A stretch of 64,000 nt of DNA from assembly GCF_025960875.1 (NCBI RefSeq), contig NZ_JAODLR010000001.1, positions 248,001 through 312,000 on the forward strand, given 5' to 3'. The notes beneath the pieces were generated by a model that was not told the DNA's origin, did no database searches, and saw only the letters and a list, made by a program, of their open reading frames with translations. A program made the position numbers and the translations under genes. Shown here in pieces: positions 1-10,565 of the stretch. Source of the stretch: Crystallibacter permensis (GTDB lineage Bacteria > Actinomycetota > Actinomycetes > Actinomycetales > Micrococcaceae). How positions within the stretch are numbered: position 1 is the first letter of the stretch; every line of letters starts with the position of its first letter.

Positions 1-284
1 TGCTCCGTTTGCGCGGCGTCCGATTCGGCCTGGGCCGCCTTGACCGACGCGGCGAGTTCCTTCACTTCAGCCAGCAGGGTTTGCTTTTCCTCGCCCTTGG
101 CCTGGGCAACCTTCTTGCCGAAAGCGTTCTGCTCGGCGCGCAGCGATTCGTAGCGGGTAATGGCTTCGCGGCGGGCGGAGTCTGCGGAAATGACTGCATC
201 AACCAGGGAATCATCGGCTCCCCGGGCACGCTGGGAGGCTCGGAAAATCTCAGGATTGGCGCGGAGTTCATTTACATCGATCAC
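1..284 (-). CDS. serS: Serine--tRNA ligase, N-terminal part (cut by window edge)
   Basis: Seryl-tRNA synthetase charges tRNA-Ser with serine in the cytoplasm. Only the first 94 or so codons are present; the gene runs off the left edge. The translation starts VIDVNELRANPEIFRASQRA, the characteristic start of SerRS. It continues into a charged helical stretch rich in Glu, Lys and Ala (KKVAQAKGEEKQTLLAEVKE), which matches the N-terminal antiparallel coiled-coil arm that grips the long variable arm of tRNA-Ser. The start is GTG; it sits exactly at the conserved N-terminus and has AGCAGG just upstream. The gene diverges from the lipid kinase at 358, with about 70 bases between them. The catalytic domain lies outside the window. 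Identification is secure from the N-terminal motif. Confidence 0.93.
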   Translation of the reverse strand, partial: MIDVNELRANPEIFRASQRARGADDSLVDAVISADSARREAITRYESLRAEQNAFGKKVAQAKGEEKQTLLAEVKELAASVKAAQAESDAAQTE

Positions 285-357
285 CTGCTAAGGGTACCGA
301 ACAACCGGCCGCCACCTCGATTTCGCGCCCGGGTGGTGCGGCTATTCTAAGAGCATC

Positions 358-1467
358 ATGGAGACTCATTGGATGGTTGGCCTCGTTGTTGTTATCGCCG
401 CGGTGGTTTTTATCGTGAGCTGGCTCAGTGTGCGCCATCTGCCGGCCCGCCGGGCGGCCACGGTCCCCGGCGTGCCGGTGGAAGTCCTTGATGCCAGGGC
501 CCAGCGGGTGGCTGTGATCCTCAACCCCGTGAAGAACGACGCCGACTTAGCCCGGGAGAAGATCCGGCTGGCCTGCACCGCCGCCGGGTGGCCCGAGCCG
601 ATGGTCTTCGAGACGACCCGGGACGATCCGGGGCACACGCAGACAAGACGCGCGCTGGAAGCCGGCGCCGACGTTGTCCTGGCCGGGGGCGGCGACGGAA
701 CGGTCCGCATGGTCACCGGCGAGCTGGCTGGCACGAACATACCCTTCGGCCTGGTGCCGCTGGGCACCGGAAATCTGCTGGCCCGCAACCTCGGCATCAA
801 CCCCGGACAACTGGACGCAAACATCCTCACGGCCCTGCACGGTGCGGACCGCCGGATCGACACCGCGACCATCACGCTGGAGAATTCGGTGACCGGCAGC
901 AGCATCACGGAGAGTTTCCTGGTGATCGCCGGCATCGGGCTGGACGCCCAGGTCCTCGCGGACACCAAGGACGATCTCAAACGCAGGTACGGCTGGCTGG
1001 CCTACTCCGAAGCGGGCGTGCGGAACCTGCCGGGCAAACGCAAAAAAGTCACCATCAGTATCGACGACGGTCCCGTCCAGACCCGCAGCATCCGCAGCAT
1101 CCTGTTTGCCAACTGCGGCAAACTGCCGGCAGGCATCGATTTCATCCCGTCCGCCACGGTGGACGACGGCGAACTGGACATCGTGGTGATGAGCCCGCGT
1201 AACGCGTTGGGCTGGATCCGGATTGCCGCCAAGACGCTGCTGCGGCACAATGCCCGGATCCCGGTCATCGATTATTACCGAGGGCGCAAGGTTATGGTGA
1301 CGGCCCATGAACCGATGGGCACGCAGCTGGACGGAGACCTCTCGGGCGACGTGACCTCACTGACCGTCCAGGTCCGGCCCTCCGCGCTCAGCGTGCGGGT
1401 GGATCCACAGACCCTGGCCAATGTGGGCGCCGCAACCGCCCAGGACCGCCGGACGGACCTGGCCTAA
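358..1467 (+). CDS. Diacylglycerol kinase family lipid kinase
   Basis: A 369-residue member of the DagK/YegS/sphingosine-kinase-like family, which phosphorylates diacylglycerol or related lipids with ATP. One N-terminal membrane segment (about residues 7-24) anchors it. The kinase core begins at about residue 50 (VAVILNP) and contains the nucleotide-binding GGGDGT motif at 110-115 and PLGTGN at 134-139. The C-terminal beta-sandwich ends with the typical QLDGD segment near residue 322. Length is slightly above the family average of about 300 because of the membrane anchor and a short polar tail. It is transcribed away from serS and faces a small minus-strand gene. The lipid substrate cannot be told from sequence. 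Confidence 0.88.
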   Translation: METHWMVGLVVVIAAVVFIVSWLSVRHLPARRAATVPGVPVEVLDARAQRVAVILNPVKNDADLAREKIRLACTAAGWPEPMVFETTRDDPGHTQTRRALEAGADVVLAGGGDGTVRMVTGELAGTNIPFGLVPLGTGNLLARNLGINPGQLDANILTALHGADRRIDTATITLENSVTGSSITESFLVIAGIGLDAQVLADTKDDLKRRYGWLAYSEAGVRNLPGKRKKVTISIDDGPVQTRSIRSILFANCGKLPAGIDFIPSATVDDGELDIVVMSPRNALGWIRIAAKTLLRHNARIPVIDYYRGRKVMVTAHEPMGTQLDGDLSGDVTSLTVQVRPSALSVRVDPQTLANVGAATAQDRRTDLA

Positions 1468-1500
1468 GCTGCGGCGCCGTTCCACCGGGCCGGACCAGTC

Positions 1501-1830
1501 CTACGTGTCCTGGCCGCCGAGGTTGTATGGATCGTCGCTGGAGTCCGCCTCGTCCGTGTTGTGCAGATCGTCGCCCGGAACATCGAGGGCTTCGCGCTCT
1601 GCGTCCAGCGGCGGCACGTCCTCGAGGTTTTCGCTCTCATCTTCCGGATTCGGAAATTCGCCCTTGGCCTGGTGCTTGATCATTTCCTGCTCTTCAGCCA
1701 GGCGCAGGTCATTGCCGAGGTCGCCGGCATCGCCGGAACGAAACTCGCTGTTGGTCTGCTGCAGCTGCTCGTCATACTGGCCGCCGTCGGCGCCGGTCTC
1801 GCTGTGCAGTTCCTCGTTGCTTTCGGTCAT
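1501..1830 (-). CDS. Small acidic hypothetical protein
   Basis: A 109-residue, very acidic, hydrophilic protein with no hydrophobic core (start MTESNEELHSETGADGG). It is rich in Glu, Asp, Asn and Gln and is probably disordered. The ATG at 1830 is preferred over an upstream in-frame ATG because GGAAGG lies six to eight bases before it. It lies downstream of, and on the same strand as, the pheA gene, with about 85 bases between. I recognise no family. Similar short acidic proteins are common in Arthrobacter-like genomes, but that is recollection and not shown here. Confidence 0.6.
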   Translation of the reverse strand: MTESNEELHSETGADGGQYDEQLQQTNSEFRSGDAGDLGNDLRLAEEQEMIKHQAKGEFPNPEDESENLEDVPPLDAEREALDVPGDDLHNTDEADSSDDPYNLGGQDT

Positions 1831-1915
1831 CGTAGGCACCTTCCGTTCAGTATTGCTAGGCTCCAACTTCGATCAGCTTACTTAGCAAGTGGTGCCAGCG
1901 AAAGCTCACGGCTTC

Positions 1916-2842
1916 TCAGGCAGGCTGCAGCAGTCGCTGGACCCATTCATGCGCCTCGCGGAATGCTTTGTCCTGATTGTTCCGGGCAACTGCATAGGCG
2001 CGGCCGTCGGCACGGGGATAGGAGCCCAGGAAGCGGGTATCCGGACTGATCCGATGCAGTCCCCGGACGGCGTCGGCAACGCGCTGCTCGGAGAGGTGCC
2101 CGTCAACGTCGAAGCTGAAGAAGTAGTCACCCAGGAACTGGCCGGTAGGCCGTGACTCGATGCGACTCAGGTTCACTCCCCGCGTGCCGAACTGTTCCAG
2201 AATTTCCATCAGGGCTCCCGGGCGGTCCTCGGGCAGCGGAACCACCAGCGTGGTCTTATCGGACCCGCTGGGCTCAGGCAGCCCGTTGGGCCGGCTGACC
2301 AGGATGAAGCGCGTGACAGCATCGGAAATGTCCCCGATATCCTCGGCCAGCACGTGGAGGCCACGCTGTTCTGCCACTAAAGGCGAGCAGATGGCCGCGT
2401 CGTACGGACAGTTGTCATCGAGCAGCCCCACAGCAGCGGCGGCGGTAGACGATCCTGGGAGATATGCGGCCCCAGGAATATTTGCTTCGCTCCACCTGCG
2501 ACACTGGGCCCAGGCATGGGTATGGGTGGAAACAGCCTTGATATCGGCAAGCGCCAGACCCGGACGGGCCACCAAAACGAAGCGGATGGGAACCAGCTCT
2601 TCGCCCAGGATCTGCAGCGGTTCCCCGGTGGCAATGGCATCCAGCGTGGCGCTGACGCCGCCCTCTACGGAATTTTCGATCGGCACCATCGCGGCATCTG
2701 CTGTGCCGTTGCGGATCAGTTCGAGGGCACCGCTGACATTGGCCGCCGGTATGCGCCGTGCCGCGGCGGCCCCCGGGACCTGCAGCAGGGCGGCTTCGGT
2801 GAAGGTGCCCTCGGGACCCAGGAAGGTATAGGTGCCGCTCAT
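1916..2842 (-). CDS. pheA: Prephenate dehydratase
   Basis: Converts prephenate to phenylpyruvate in phenylalanine biosynthesis. It has 308 residues and is the monofunctional type, with no chorismate mutase domain. The catalytic domain spans residues 1-185 (start YTFLGPEGTFTE; active-site TRF motif at 177-179). A C-terminal ACT regulatory domain starts at about 197 and contains the ESRP motif (229-232), which in this family belongs to the phenylalanine-binding site. Feedback inhibition by phenylalanine is therefore expected. Its ATG overlaps the TAA of the upstream rhodanese gene by one base (TAATG), indicating translational coupling. Identification is firm. Confidence 0.95.
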   Translation of the reverse strand: MSGTYTFLGPEGTFTEAALLQVPGAAAARRIPAANVSGALELIRNGTADAAMVPIENSVEGGVSATLDAIATGEPLQILGEELVPIRFVLVARPGLALADIKAVSTHTHAWAQCRRWSEANIPGAAYLPGSSTAAAAVGLLDDNCPYDAAICSPLVAEQRGLHVLAEDIGDISDAVTRFILVSRPNGLPEPSGSDKTTLVVPLPEDRPGALMEILEQFGTRGVNLSRIESRPTGQFLGDYFFSFDVDGHLSEQRVADAVRGLHRISPDTRFLGSYPRADGRAYAVARNNQDKAFREAHEWVQRLLQPA

Positions 2843-3168
2843 TACTTGACCGTCGGCTCCTGCCCGTTATCGGAAACCATCGGCTTGCCGGCCTCGAGCC
2901 AGGCACCCATTCCGCCGTCGACATTAACGGCCGAGTAGCCGTTGCCCACCAGCCAGGCAGCGGCGCGATAGGAGCGCCCGCCCGTGCGGCAGATCACGTG
3001 CAGGTCCTCGTCCGGATCCAGTTCGTCGAGCCGTTCGGGCAGCTGGTCCAGCGGGATGTGCAGCGCGCCGTCGATATGGCCCGCTTCCCACTCGTAATCT
3101 TCGCGCACGTCCAGCACTTTGGCGTCGGCGCCGATGCTGTCCACATCAACGTTCTCGAAGTCGCTCAT
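2842..3168 (-). CDS. Single-domain rhodanese-like protein
   Basis: A 108-residue single rhodanese (sulfurtransferase) domain. The presumed catalytic Cys is Cys60 in the loop VICRTGGRS, giving the six-residue CRTGGR active-site loop typical of sulfur-transferring rhodaneses and not of Cdc25-type phosphatases. GHIDGALHIPLDQLP (30-44) is the usual strand-helix signature. It starts at an ATG preceded by GGAGG. It is cotranscribed with pheA (stop and start overlap by one base), although no functional link between the two is known. Its role is probably cytosolic sulfide or persulfide handling; the physiological substrate is unknown. Confidence 0.88.
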   Translation of the reverse strand: MSDFENVDVDSIGADAKVLDVREDYEWEAGHIDGALHIPLDQLPERLDELDPDEDLHVICRTGGRSYRAAAWLVGNGYSAVNVDGGMGAWLEAGKPMVSDNGQEPTVK

Positions 3169-3278
3169 CGGGGAATCCTCCGCAGAAATCAGTCGTAAGA
3201 CGGACTGCTTGCCGTCCTCTCCAGCCTATAGTGGGATCACGCTGTGCACCTTAACAAGACTTCCAGACAGAGGTACTG

Positions 3279-4022
3279 ATGGCCGCTGAGCAGCCCACCA
3301 TTCTGGCCACTTCCGGTGGCTACAAAGCCGGATCCCGCACCCGGCTGGAGTTCAACCACCTGGTCCACCACGCCGTCGCGCTCTCCGGCGCCAGCGGACG
3401 GGCACCGAAAATCACGCACCTGGGAACGGCCGGCGGAGACCAACGCTGGTACGCGGCCGAGCTGGACGAGGCCGCCCGGGTGGCCGGCTTTGAGCTGTCC
3501 CATCTGAACCTGTTCAGCATGCCCAACATCGGCAACATCGAGGAGCACCTGCTGGGCCAGGACGTGGTCTGGGTTAACGGCGGGTCGGTGGCCAATCTCC
3601 TGGCCGTGTGGCGAGTCCACGGCCTGGACCCGATCTTCCGTCAAGTCTGGGAGGCGGGCGTGGTGCTGGCAGGTGTGTCCGCCGGCTCCATCTGCTGGTT
3701 CCGCGGCGGCACCACGGATTCGTTCGGCCCGGAGCTACGTGCCGTCACCAACGGCCTGGCGCTGTTGCCCTATGACAACGGCGTCCACTACGACTCCGAA
3801 GCCGAACGCCGGCCCCTGGTCCACCAGCTGGTCAGCAACGGCACCCTCGGCGAGACCCACTGCACCGACGACGGCGTGGGGCTGGTTTATCACGGCACCG
3901 AGCTGGCGGAGGCGGTCACCGAGGTCAAGGGCAAGCTGGCGTACCGGGTTACGGCCAAGGCCGGGGACGGCCCGGAAGCCGTGGCGGTAGAGGAACCGAT
4001 CGAGCCGCGCTACCTGGGCTGA
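3279..4022 (+). CDS. Peptidase E-like serine peptidase (family S51)
   Basis: A 247-residue protein of the PepE/cyanophycinase-like S51 group. The nucleophile elbow AGVSAGSICW (131-140) holds the presumed catalytic Ser134. The N-terminal VATSGG-like segment (ILATSGGYKAG) and WVNGGSVANLL (98-109) also fit the fold. Family members cleave Asp-X dipeptides or related substrates; this one is somewhat longer than Escherichia coli PepE (about 229 residues). AGAGGT lies before the ATG. It is divergent from the rhodanese-pheA operon and is followed by the ABC1 kinase on the same strand, with 74 bases between. The exact substrate is not deducible. Confidence 0.82.
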   Translation: MAAEQPTILATSGGYKAGSRTRLEFNHLVHHAVALSGASGRAPKITHLGTAGGDQRWYAAELDEAARVAGFELSHLNLFSMPNIGNIEEHLLGQDVVWVNGGSVANLLAVWRVHGLDPIFRQVWEAGVVLAGVSAGSICWFRGGTTDSFGPELRAVTNGLALLPYDNGVHYDSEAERRPLVHQLVSNGTLGETHCTDDGVGLVYHGTELAEAVTEVKGKLAYRVTAKAGDGPEAVAVEEPIEPRYLG

Positions 4023-4096
4023 TGCACGCACCGCGGTTCCGGCTGCCCGCCGGATGAGAGGCGGGGAACGCCGGCCGCGGAACTGACGGGGGATAT

Positions 4097-6154
4097 ATGG
4101 ATTTGCAGCTGCTACGCGATGGGTTTGTCTCCGGGCTCGGGACCGCCGTCGCGCTCATTGCGGCCGCCCTGACGCTGCTCTTGCTGGCGTGGCTGGCTGC
4201 CACTATTGCGCGCCGTGTGCTCGGGGTCCCCGTGGGCTGGCCGCGCTCCATGGTGGTGGGCGTGTTCATGATCCTGTCCTTCTCCGCCATGTCCAGGTAC
4301 CTCTACGACGCCGCGGATCTGGGCAGCGTGGACGGCAGCCAACTGAACGTTCCTGCCGCCGTCGTACTGATGTTTTTGGTGCTCGCAGTGGCGTGGGTCT
4401 TCGCGATCGGCGTCGCCGTGCTGGTAGGGCTGGAGGTTGCCTTTCCCACCGGTTCGCTGCCGAAGCTCACCAGCTTCTTCTCCGGCTGGCGCGCCCGGCG
4501 GCAGCGCGCCAAGCGCTACACCGACGTGGTGCGGATAGCCTTCAAGCACGGGCTCGGTTCGCAGCTGCGCGGGCTCACGCGCAACGCCCGGAGCGCGGAT
4601 GAGGAAGAAACGGCGCTGCACCTGCGGCTGGCCCTGAACGAAGCGGGCGTGACGTTCGTGAAGCTGGGCCAGATGCTCTCGACCCGCCGCGACGTCCTGT
4701 CCGAGCCCTACATCCGGGAACTCTCCAAACTGCAGACCCACGCCGAGCCCGAACCGTGGTCGGCGATCCGGCCTGCCATCGGCAAATACCTCGGCCGGGA
4801 CCTGGACGAAGTCTTCTCCTGGGTCAATCCGGAACCGCTCGCTTCGGCCTCCGTTGCCCAGGTCCACGAGGGCACGCTGCTCTCCGGGCAGGTAGTGGTG
4901 CTGAAGGTGCAGCGGCCCTCGGCGCTGCGGCAGGTCCGCCGGGACATTGACATTGTGCTGCGGATGGCCCGCTGGCTTGACCGCACCGCGCCCTGGGCCC
5001 GCTCGCTGGGTATCAACAACCTGGCGCAGGGATTCGCGGACTCGCTGCGGGAGGAACTGAACTACCGGGTGGAGCTGGAGAACATGCGCAGCGTGGCGGC
5101 CGCGCTGGCCGAGTCCGGGATCGCGGACGTCCTGGTCCCGCACGCCTACGAGGAGTTTTCCGGCAGCCGCCTGCTGGTCATGGACAAACTGGACGGCCTG
5201 CCCATCTCGCACGCCCATAAGCTGCTGGCTGCAATGCAGCCGGGGCAACGGCATGGGGTCGCCGAGAAACTGGTCAAGGCTACGCTGAGCCAAATTGTGG
5301 ACACCGGGGTGTTCCACGCGGACCTGCACCCGGGCAACATCTTCCTGCGCGACGACGGCGGCATCGGCCTGCTGGATTTCGGTTCCGTTGGGCGACTGGA
5401 TCCGGCCACCCGCCAGTCCCTGGGCACGCTGCTGTATGCAGTGGAGAAGGACGACGGCGTTTCCGCCACGGACGCCCTGATCGAGCTGCTGGACCGCCCG
5501 GACGAACTCGACGAACGGGCCTTGGAGCGCGGGGTCGGCCAACTGCTCACCCGCTACCGCACCGGATTCGGCGCGCACGGCAGCCGCAGCATGTTCTCGG
5601 TGCTGCTCAATCTCCTGGTGCAGCACGGTTTCGCCGTGCCGCCGCAGATTGCCGCGGCGTTCCGCGCCCTGGCCGCCCTCGAGGGGACGCTGGGGCAGAT
5701 CAGCCCGGATTTCGACGTCGTTGCCGCGGCCCGCGCCGAAGGCAAGCGCATCATGGGCCGGCAGTTCAAACCGGGCAACCTCAAGGACCAGCTGGAAAGC
5801 CGGATGCTGCAGCTGCTGCCGCTGCTGGACCGCATGCCGCGCCGCATCAACAAGCTGACCGAGGACCTGGAGCAGGGCCGCTTCTCCATGAACGTGCGGA
5901 TGCTGGCCGATAACCGCGACCGGCATTTCCTGGACACGCTGGTCCAGCAGGTGGTGGTGGCGCTGCTGGCCAGCGCGGCGACGCTGGGCGCGATTGTGCT
6001 CATTGCCAGCGATACCGGTCCGATGCTCACGGAGAACGTCCGAATGCACGCGTTCTTTGGCTACACGCTGCTCTTTGCCGGGTTTGTCCTCTCGCTGCGG
6101 GCTGTGGCGCTGGTGTTCCGGCGGCATCCCGAAAGCGCCAACCGGGACGTCTGA
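4097..6154 (+). CDS. ABC1/UbiB-family atypical kinase, membrane-anchored
   Basis: A 685-residue ABC1 (ADCK/UbiB) protein. Three hydrophobic segments precede the kinase-like core (about 15-40, 50-68, 85-112) and two follow it near the C-terminus, so it is an integral membrane protein. Core motifs are visible: KLGQ (189-192), SVAQVH (252-257), VLKVQRP (268-274, Lys270), HADLHPGN (about 407-414) and LLDFGSVG (about 423-430). Relatives are ATPases or kinases that assist isoprenoid-lipid metabolism such as ubiquinone synthesis. Actinobacteria use menaquinone, so the partner pathway is uncertain. It overlaps nothing, and the amidase follows after 57 bases. Confidence 0.88.
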   Translation: MDLQLLRDGFVSGLGTAVALIAAALTLLLLAWLAATIARRVLGVPVGWPRSMVVGVFMILSFSAMSRYLYDAADLGSVDGSQLNVPAAVVLMFLVLAVAWVFAIGVAVLVGLEVAFPTGSLPKLTSFFSGWRARRQRAKRYTDVVRIAFKHGLGSQLRGLTRNARSADEEETALHLRLALNEAGVTFVKLGQMLSTRRDVLSEPYIRELSKLQTHAEPEPWSAIRPAIGKYLGRDLDEVFSWVNPEPLASASVAQVHEGTLLSGQVVVLKVQRPSALRQVRRDIDIVLRMARWLDRTAPWARSLGINNLAQGFADSLREELNYRVELENMRSVAAALAESGIADVLVPHAYEEFSGSRLLVMDKLDGLPISHAHKLLAAMQPGQRHGVAEKLVKATLSQIVDTGVFHADLHPGNIFLRDDGGIGLLDFGSVGRLDPATRQSLGTLLYAVEKDDGVSATDALIELLDRPDELDERALERGVGQLLTRYRTGFGAHGSRSMFSVLLNLLVQHGFAVPPQIAAAFRALAALEGTLGQISPDFDVVAAARAEGKRIMGRQFKPGNLKDQLESRMLQLLPLLDRMPRRINKLTEDLEQGRFSMNVRMLADNRDRHFLDTLVQQVVVALLASAATLGAIVLIASDTGPMLTENVRMHAFFGYTLLFAGFVLSLRAVALVFRRHPESANRDV

Positions 6155-6211
6155 GCCGGTGGCCGCCGTCGTAGCATGGTGGTTCGGGCTACCGAAGGGC
6201 ATCTGACATTC

Positions 6212-7594
6212 ATGAGCGATCTGCACGAACTCTCGGCGTTGCAGCAGCGGGACGCCGTCCGCCGCGGGGAGGTCGGCTCACGGGAGCTCACCGAGCACTA
6301 CCTAACCCGGATCGAGGCGCTGAACCCCCAGCTGGGCGCCTTCATCACCGTCACCGCGGAGCAGGCCCTTGCCGCCGCCCGCGACGCCGACGAGCGCCAG
6401 GCCCACGGCCAGGAGCTGCCCCGGCTGCACGGGCTGCCGTTGGCCTTCAAGGACCTGACCGATGTGGCCGGCGTGCCCACCACCCACGGCAGTTCCGCCG
6501 TTGACCATGTTCCCGCGCCGGCCAACCACACGCTGGTGGACGTACTGCAGGCCGCCGGCGCCATCAGCCTCGGCAAGACTCAGGTCCCCGAGTTCGGGCT
6601 GACCTCCTACAGCGAAAACAGGATCGCCCGGCCCGCGCGCAATCCGCTGGATCCGGCTACAAGCCCGGGCGGCTCCTCAGGCGGCAGCGCGGCGGCAGTG
6701 GCGGCGGGAATGCTGCCGTTCGCGCCGGGTTCCGACGGCGGCGGCTCCATCCGGATCCCTGCCGCGGCCACCGGACTGGTCGGGCTGAAACCGGGACGGG
6801 CCCGGGTGCCGGCCGGTTCCTCAGGCGAGGATGCCGGGCGGCTGGTGGTGGCAGGTCCGCTGGCCCGGACCGCCGCGGACGCCGGCCTGCTGATGGACGC
6901 GATGGTGGACGAACCGCTCGCTCGCGCGGCCTTCGGGACGGAGCCAGATTTCCTCGGTGCCGCGCTGCGAGCCGAAGGCAGGTTCCGGATCGGTGCCAGC
7001 ACGCTCTCCCCCTTCGCCGCCAGCTACCCGCTCTGGCTCGAGCCCGAGGCCCAGGCCGCCTTCGACCAAGGCATCCGGCTGCTGAACGGCCTCGGCCACG
7101 ACGTGCTGGACGCGGACTTCCGGTACGACAACCGCTATCCGGACGCCTTCACCACCGTGTGGACCTCGTCGCTGGCGCAGCTGCGGATGCCGGCCAGCCG
7201 CGAACCGCAGCTGATGCCGCTCACCCGGGCCTTCCGCCGTCGTGCTTTGAAAAAATCCCCGGCCGAGCTGGCAGCTGCGCTGGGGATTCTGGCGCGGTTC
7301 CAGGAAGACACCGTGGCGCAATTCGGGGTCTACGATCTGGTGCTCACGCCGGCGCTGGCCATGACGCCGCGTCCGGTCGGCTGGTACACCTCCACCAGCG
7401 CGGAGGTGGACTACATGCACCAGTGCCAGTACTCGCCCTACACCTCCATGATCAACGTGTGCGGGCTGCCGGCCATCGCGGTGCCCGTGCTGACCACCGC
7501 GCGCGGGCATTCGATGGGCATCCAGCTGGTGGGAAAACCCGGTTCGGAAGCGCTCCTGCTGGCGGTCGCCGCGCAGCTCGAAAACGAGCGCTGA
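6212..7594 (+). CDS. Amidase (amidase-signature family)
   Basis: An amidase-signature hydrolase of about 460 residues. The Ser-cisSer-Lys triad is complete: Lys80 in LPLAFKDLTD, the cis-Ser in GGSSGGS (153-159) and the nucleophile Ser179 in GSDGGGSIRIP (173-183). These enzymes hydrolyse carboxamides; specificity cannot be read from sequence, and GatA is unlikely because gatB and gatC are absent nearby. An in-frame ATG 36 bases upstream exists, but the N-terminus at 6212 (MSDLHELSAL) matches the family better. A 7+7 base hairpin at 7606-7636 follows the stop, without a T tract. Confidence 0.86.
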   Translation: MSDLHELSALQQRDAVRRGEVGSRELTEHYLTRIEALNPQLGAFITVTAEQALAAARDADERQAHGQELPRLHGLPLAFKDLTDVAGVPTTHGSSAVDHVPAPANHTLVDVLQAAGAISLGKTQVPEFGLTSYSENRIARPARNPLDPATSPGGSSGGSAAAVAAGMLPFAPGSDGGGSIRIPAAATGLVGLKPGRARVPAGSSGEDAGRLVVAGPLARTAADAGLLMDAMVDEPLARAAFGTEPDFLGAALRAEGRFRIGASTLSPFAASYPLWLEPEAQAAFDQGIRLLNGLGHDVLDADFRYDNRYPDAFTTVWTSSLAQLRMPASREPQLMPLTRAFRRRALKKSPAELAAALGILARFQEDTVAQFGVYDLVLTPALAMTPRPVGWYTSTSAEVDYMHQCQYSPYTSMINVCGLPAIAVPVLTTARGHSMGIQLVGKPGSEALLLAVAAQLENER

Positions 7595-7711
7595 CCGGGG
7601 CGGATGCCCAGGCAGAACCCGGGCCGGATCCTGGGCTATGGCGATACCATCGGTTGCAGCAGGCAACCAAGAATATGACAATGCATAAAGCGCGGTGGCA
7701 AAATGGCGTAA

Positions 7712-9187
<1,476 letters not shown>

Positions 9188-9240
9188 CCCGGACCTGACC
9201 GGCCGGCCTCGCGCCGGCTTTGCACCTGCAACCAACCAAC

Positions 9241-9290
9241 GACGGCGCCGCTCAAGGTGGGTTTACCAGCTCACCTTGGGCGGCGTCGTC
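9241..9290. terminator. Long hairpin between convergent transporter and ars operon
   Basis: Two 19-base arms (9241-9259 and 9272-9290) pair fully if two G-U pairs are allowed, with a 12-base loop. No T tract follows on either strand. It lies exactly between the 3' ends of the POT transporter and the arsenic operon, so a bidirectional terminator or mRNA-stabilising structure is the likely role. Confidence 0.6.
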
Positions 9291-9336
9291 GTTCGCTGAG
9301 ATGGGCTTTCAGACAGCGAGAACCTCAGCCTACGGC

Positions 9337-10515
9337 CTATCTTATGGATGGGCGGTGGTTCAAGTTCACTGCTGCCAACACTTGCGGCGCATTGTCGAGG
9401 TACTGCGCGACGGCTTTCACCGAGTCGCGCGCCATGGCGCCGACGCCGATTAGGGTGGCCGACGCCGGTCCGCACCAGTCTCCGTAGCCGAGGAAGAACA
9501 GGCCCGGGTGATCCGTTGAGTGTGTTGCCAGGTGTTCGTCGGTTTCGGGGATGCCGTTCAGGGTGGTCAGGTCCAGCGGCTGGAGATGCTGGAGGTCTGG
9601 CCGGAATCCTGTGCACCAGATGATCACGTCCGCTGCCACCTCCTGTCCGTCGTCCCACTGGACGCCTGCGGATGTGAGCCGGGAGAACATCGGACGGGCG
9701 TTGAGCTGCCCGGCGTCGCGTGCTGCTCTGACCGCGGGAACGGCAACGATGTCCCCGAAGGACGCGACGCCGCCGGGGCTGGGTTCGCCGTTGGCGACGG
9801 CGCGTGCATGGTGGGTGGCGATCTGGAACAGCGCCCGGCCATCGATGTCGTCGGGAAGGTAGTGCGGCGGCTTGCGGGTGACCCAGGTGACGGCTGCGAC
9901 GGGGACGAGGTCCGCTGCGATCTGCGCCCCGGAGTTGGCGCCGCCGACGACAATGACGCGGAGTCCGGCGTAGCTGTCCCGGTCACGGTAGTCGGCGGTG
10001 TGCAGCTGGCGTCCGGTGAACTGCTCGCTGCCGGGCAGCTGCGGGACATAGGGAGCGTTCCAGTTCCCGGTGGCGCTGATGACGGCCCGGCTGGTCCAAC
10101 GCCCTTGGTCGGTGATCGTGGCGAACCCGCTGTCCGGCTCCTGCCGCACGGCGGTGACGGTGACGGGCCGATGGACCGGGAGGCCGTAGCGGGTTTCATA
10201 GGTGCGCAGGTACTCCACGACGTGGCGGGCAGACGGATTGCCCTCTCCGTGCCAAGCCGGCATCTGGTAGCCGGGCAGGGAGCTGTAGGCGGCCGGAGAA
10301 AACAGTTCCAGGCTGTCCCAGTAGTGCTGCCAGGCACTGCCCGGCTGAGCGTTGGCGTCGAGAATCGCGAAGGTCGGGGCCGTGCCAGTCCTTCCTGCGG
10401 CCGCGTCCCGCCGCAGCCGGTTCAGGTAGAACCCTGCGGCTAGCCCGGCCTGGCCACCACCCAGGACGAGGACATCGACATCACGGGATGCACCGGTTGG
10501 CTCTGTCTCCTGCAC
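9337..10515 (-). CDS. ArsO-like NAD(P)H-dependent flavin monooxygenase
   Basis: A 392-residue FAD/NAD(P)H oxidoreductase. The FAD-binding motif is VLVLGGGQAGLAAG near residue 16 and the NADPH-binding motif VIVVGGANSGAQIA near residue 189. The CTGFRPDL segment near 303 is typical of this flavoprotein class. It resembles proteins annotated as ArsO, flavin monooxygenases found in ars operons whose chemistry is not settled. It is the last gene of the six-gene arsenic operon, 50 bases after the second arsC. The start is GTG, with AAGGGG eight bases upstream. Assignment to arsenic metabolism rests mainly on context. Confidence 0.78.
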   Translation of the reverse strand: MQETEPTGASRDVDVLVLGGGQAGLAAGFYLNRLRRDAAAGRTGTAPTFAILDANAQPGSAWQHYWDSLELFSPAAYSSLPGYQMPAWHGEGNPSARHVVEYLRTYETRYGLPVHRPVTVTAVRQEPDSGFATITDQGRWTSRAVISATGNWNAPYVPQLPGSEQFTGRQLHTADYRDRDSYAGLRVIVVGGANSGAQIAADLVPVAAVTWVTRKPPHYLPDDIDGRALFQIATHHARAVANGEPSPGGVASFGDIVAVPAVRAARDAGQLNARPMFSRLTSAGVQWDDGQEVAADVIIWCTGFRPDLQHLQPLDLTTLNGIPETDEHLATHSTDHPGLFFLGYGDWCGPASATLIGVGAMARDSVKAVAQYLDNAPQVLAAVNLNHRPSIR

Positions 10516-10565
10516 TGTTGTTCCCCTTGCGTCGGCGGGTTTCGCTGCGGTGAAAGCTGGCCGGT

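Noticed and set aside
4112-6226. 704-codon open frame on the minus strand
   Set aside because: It lies wholly antisense to the ABC1 kinase, whose motifs are intact. The translation is His/Gln/Arg-rich low complexity, as expected from the complement of a high-GC gene.
7606-7636. Rho-independent terminator after the amidase
   Set aside because: GCCCAGG/CCTGGGC can pair, but the stem is only seven bases with a 17-base loop and no T tract, so it was not listed as a feature.
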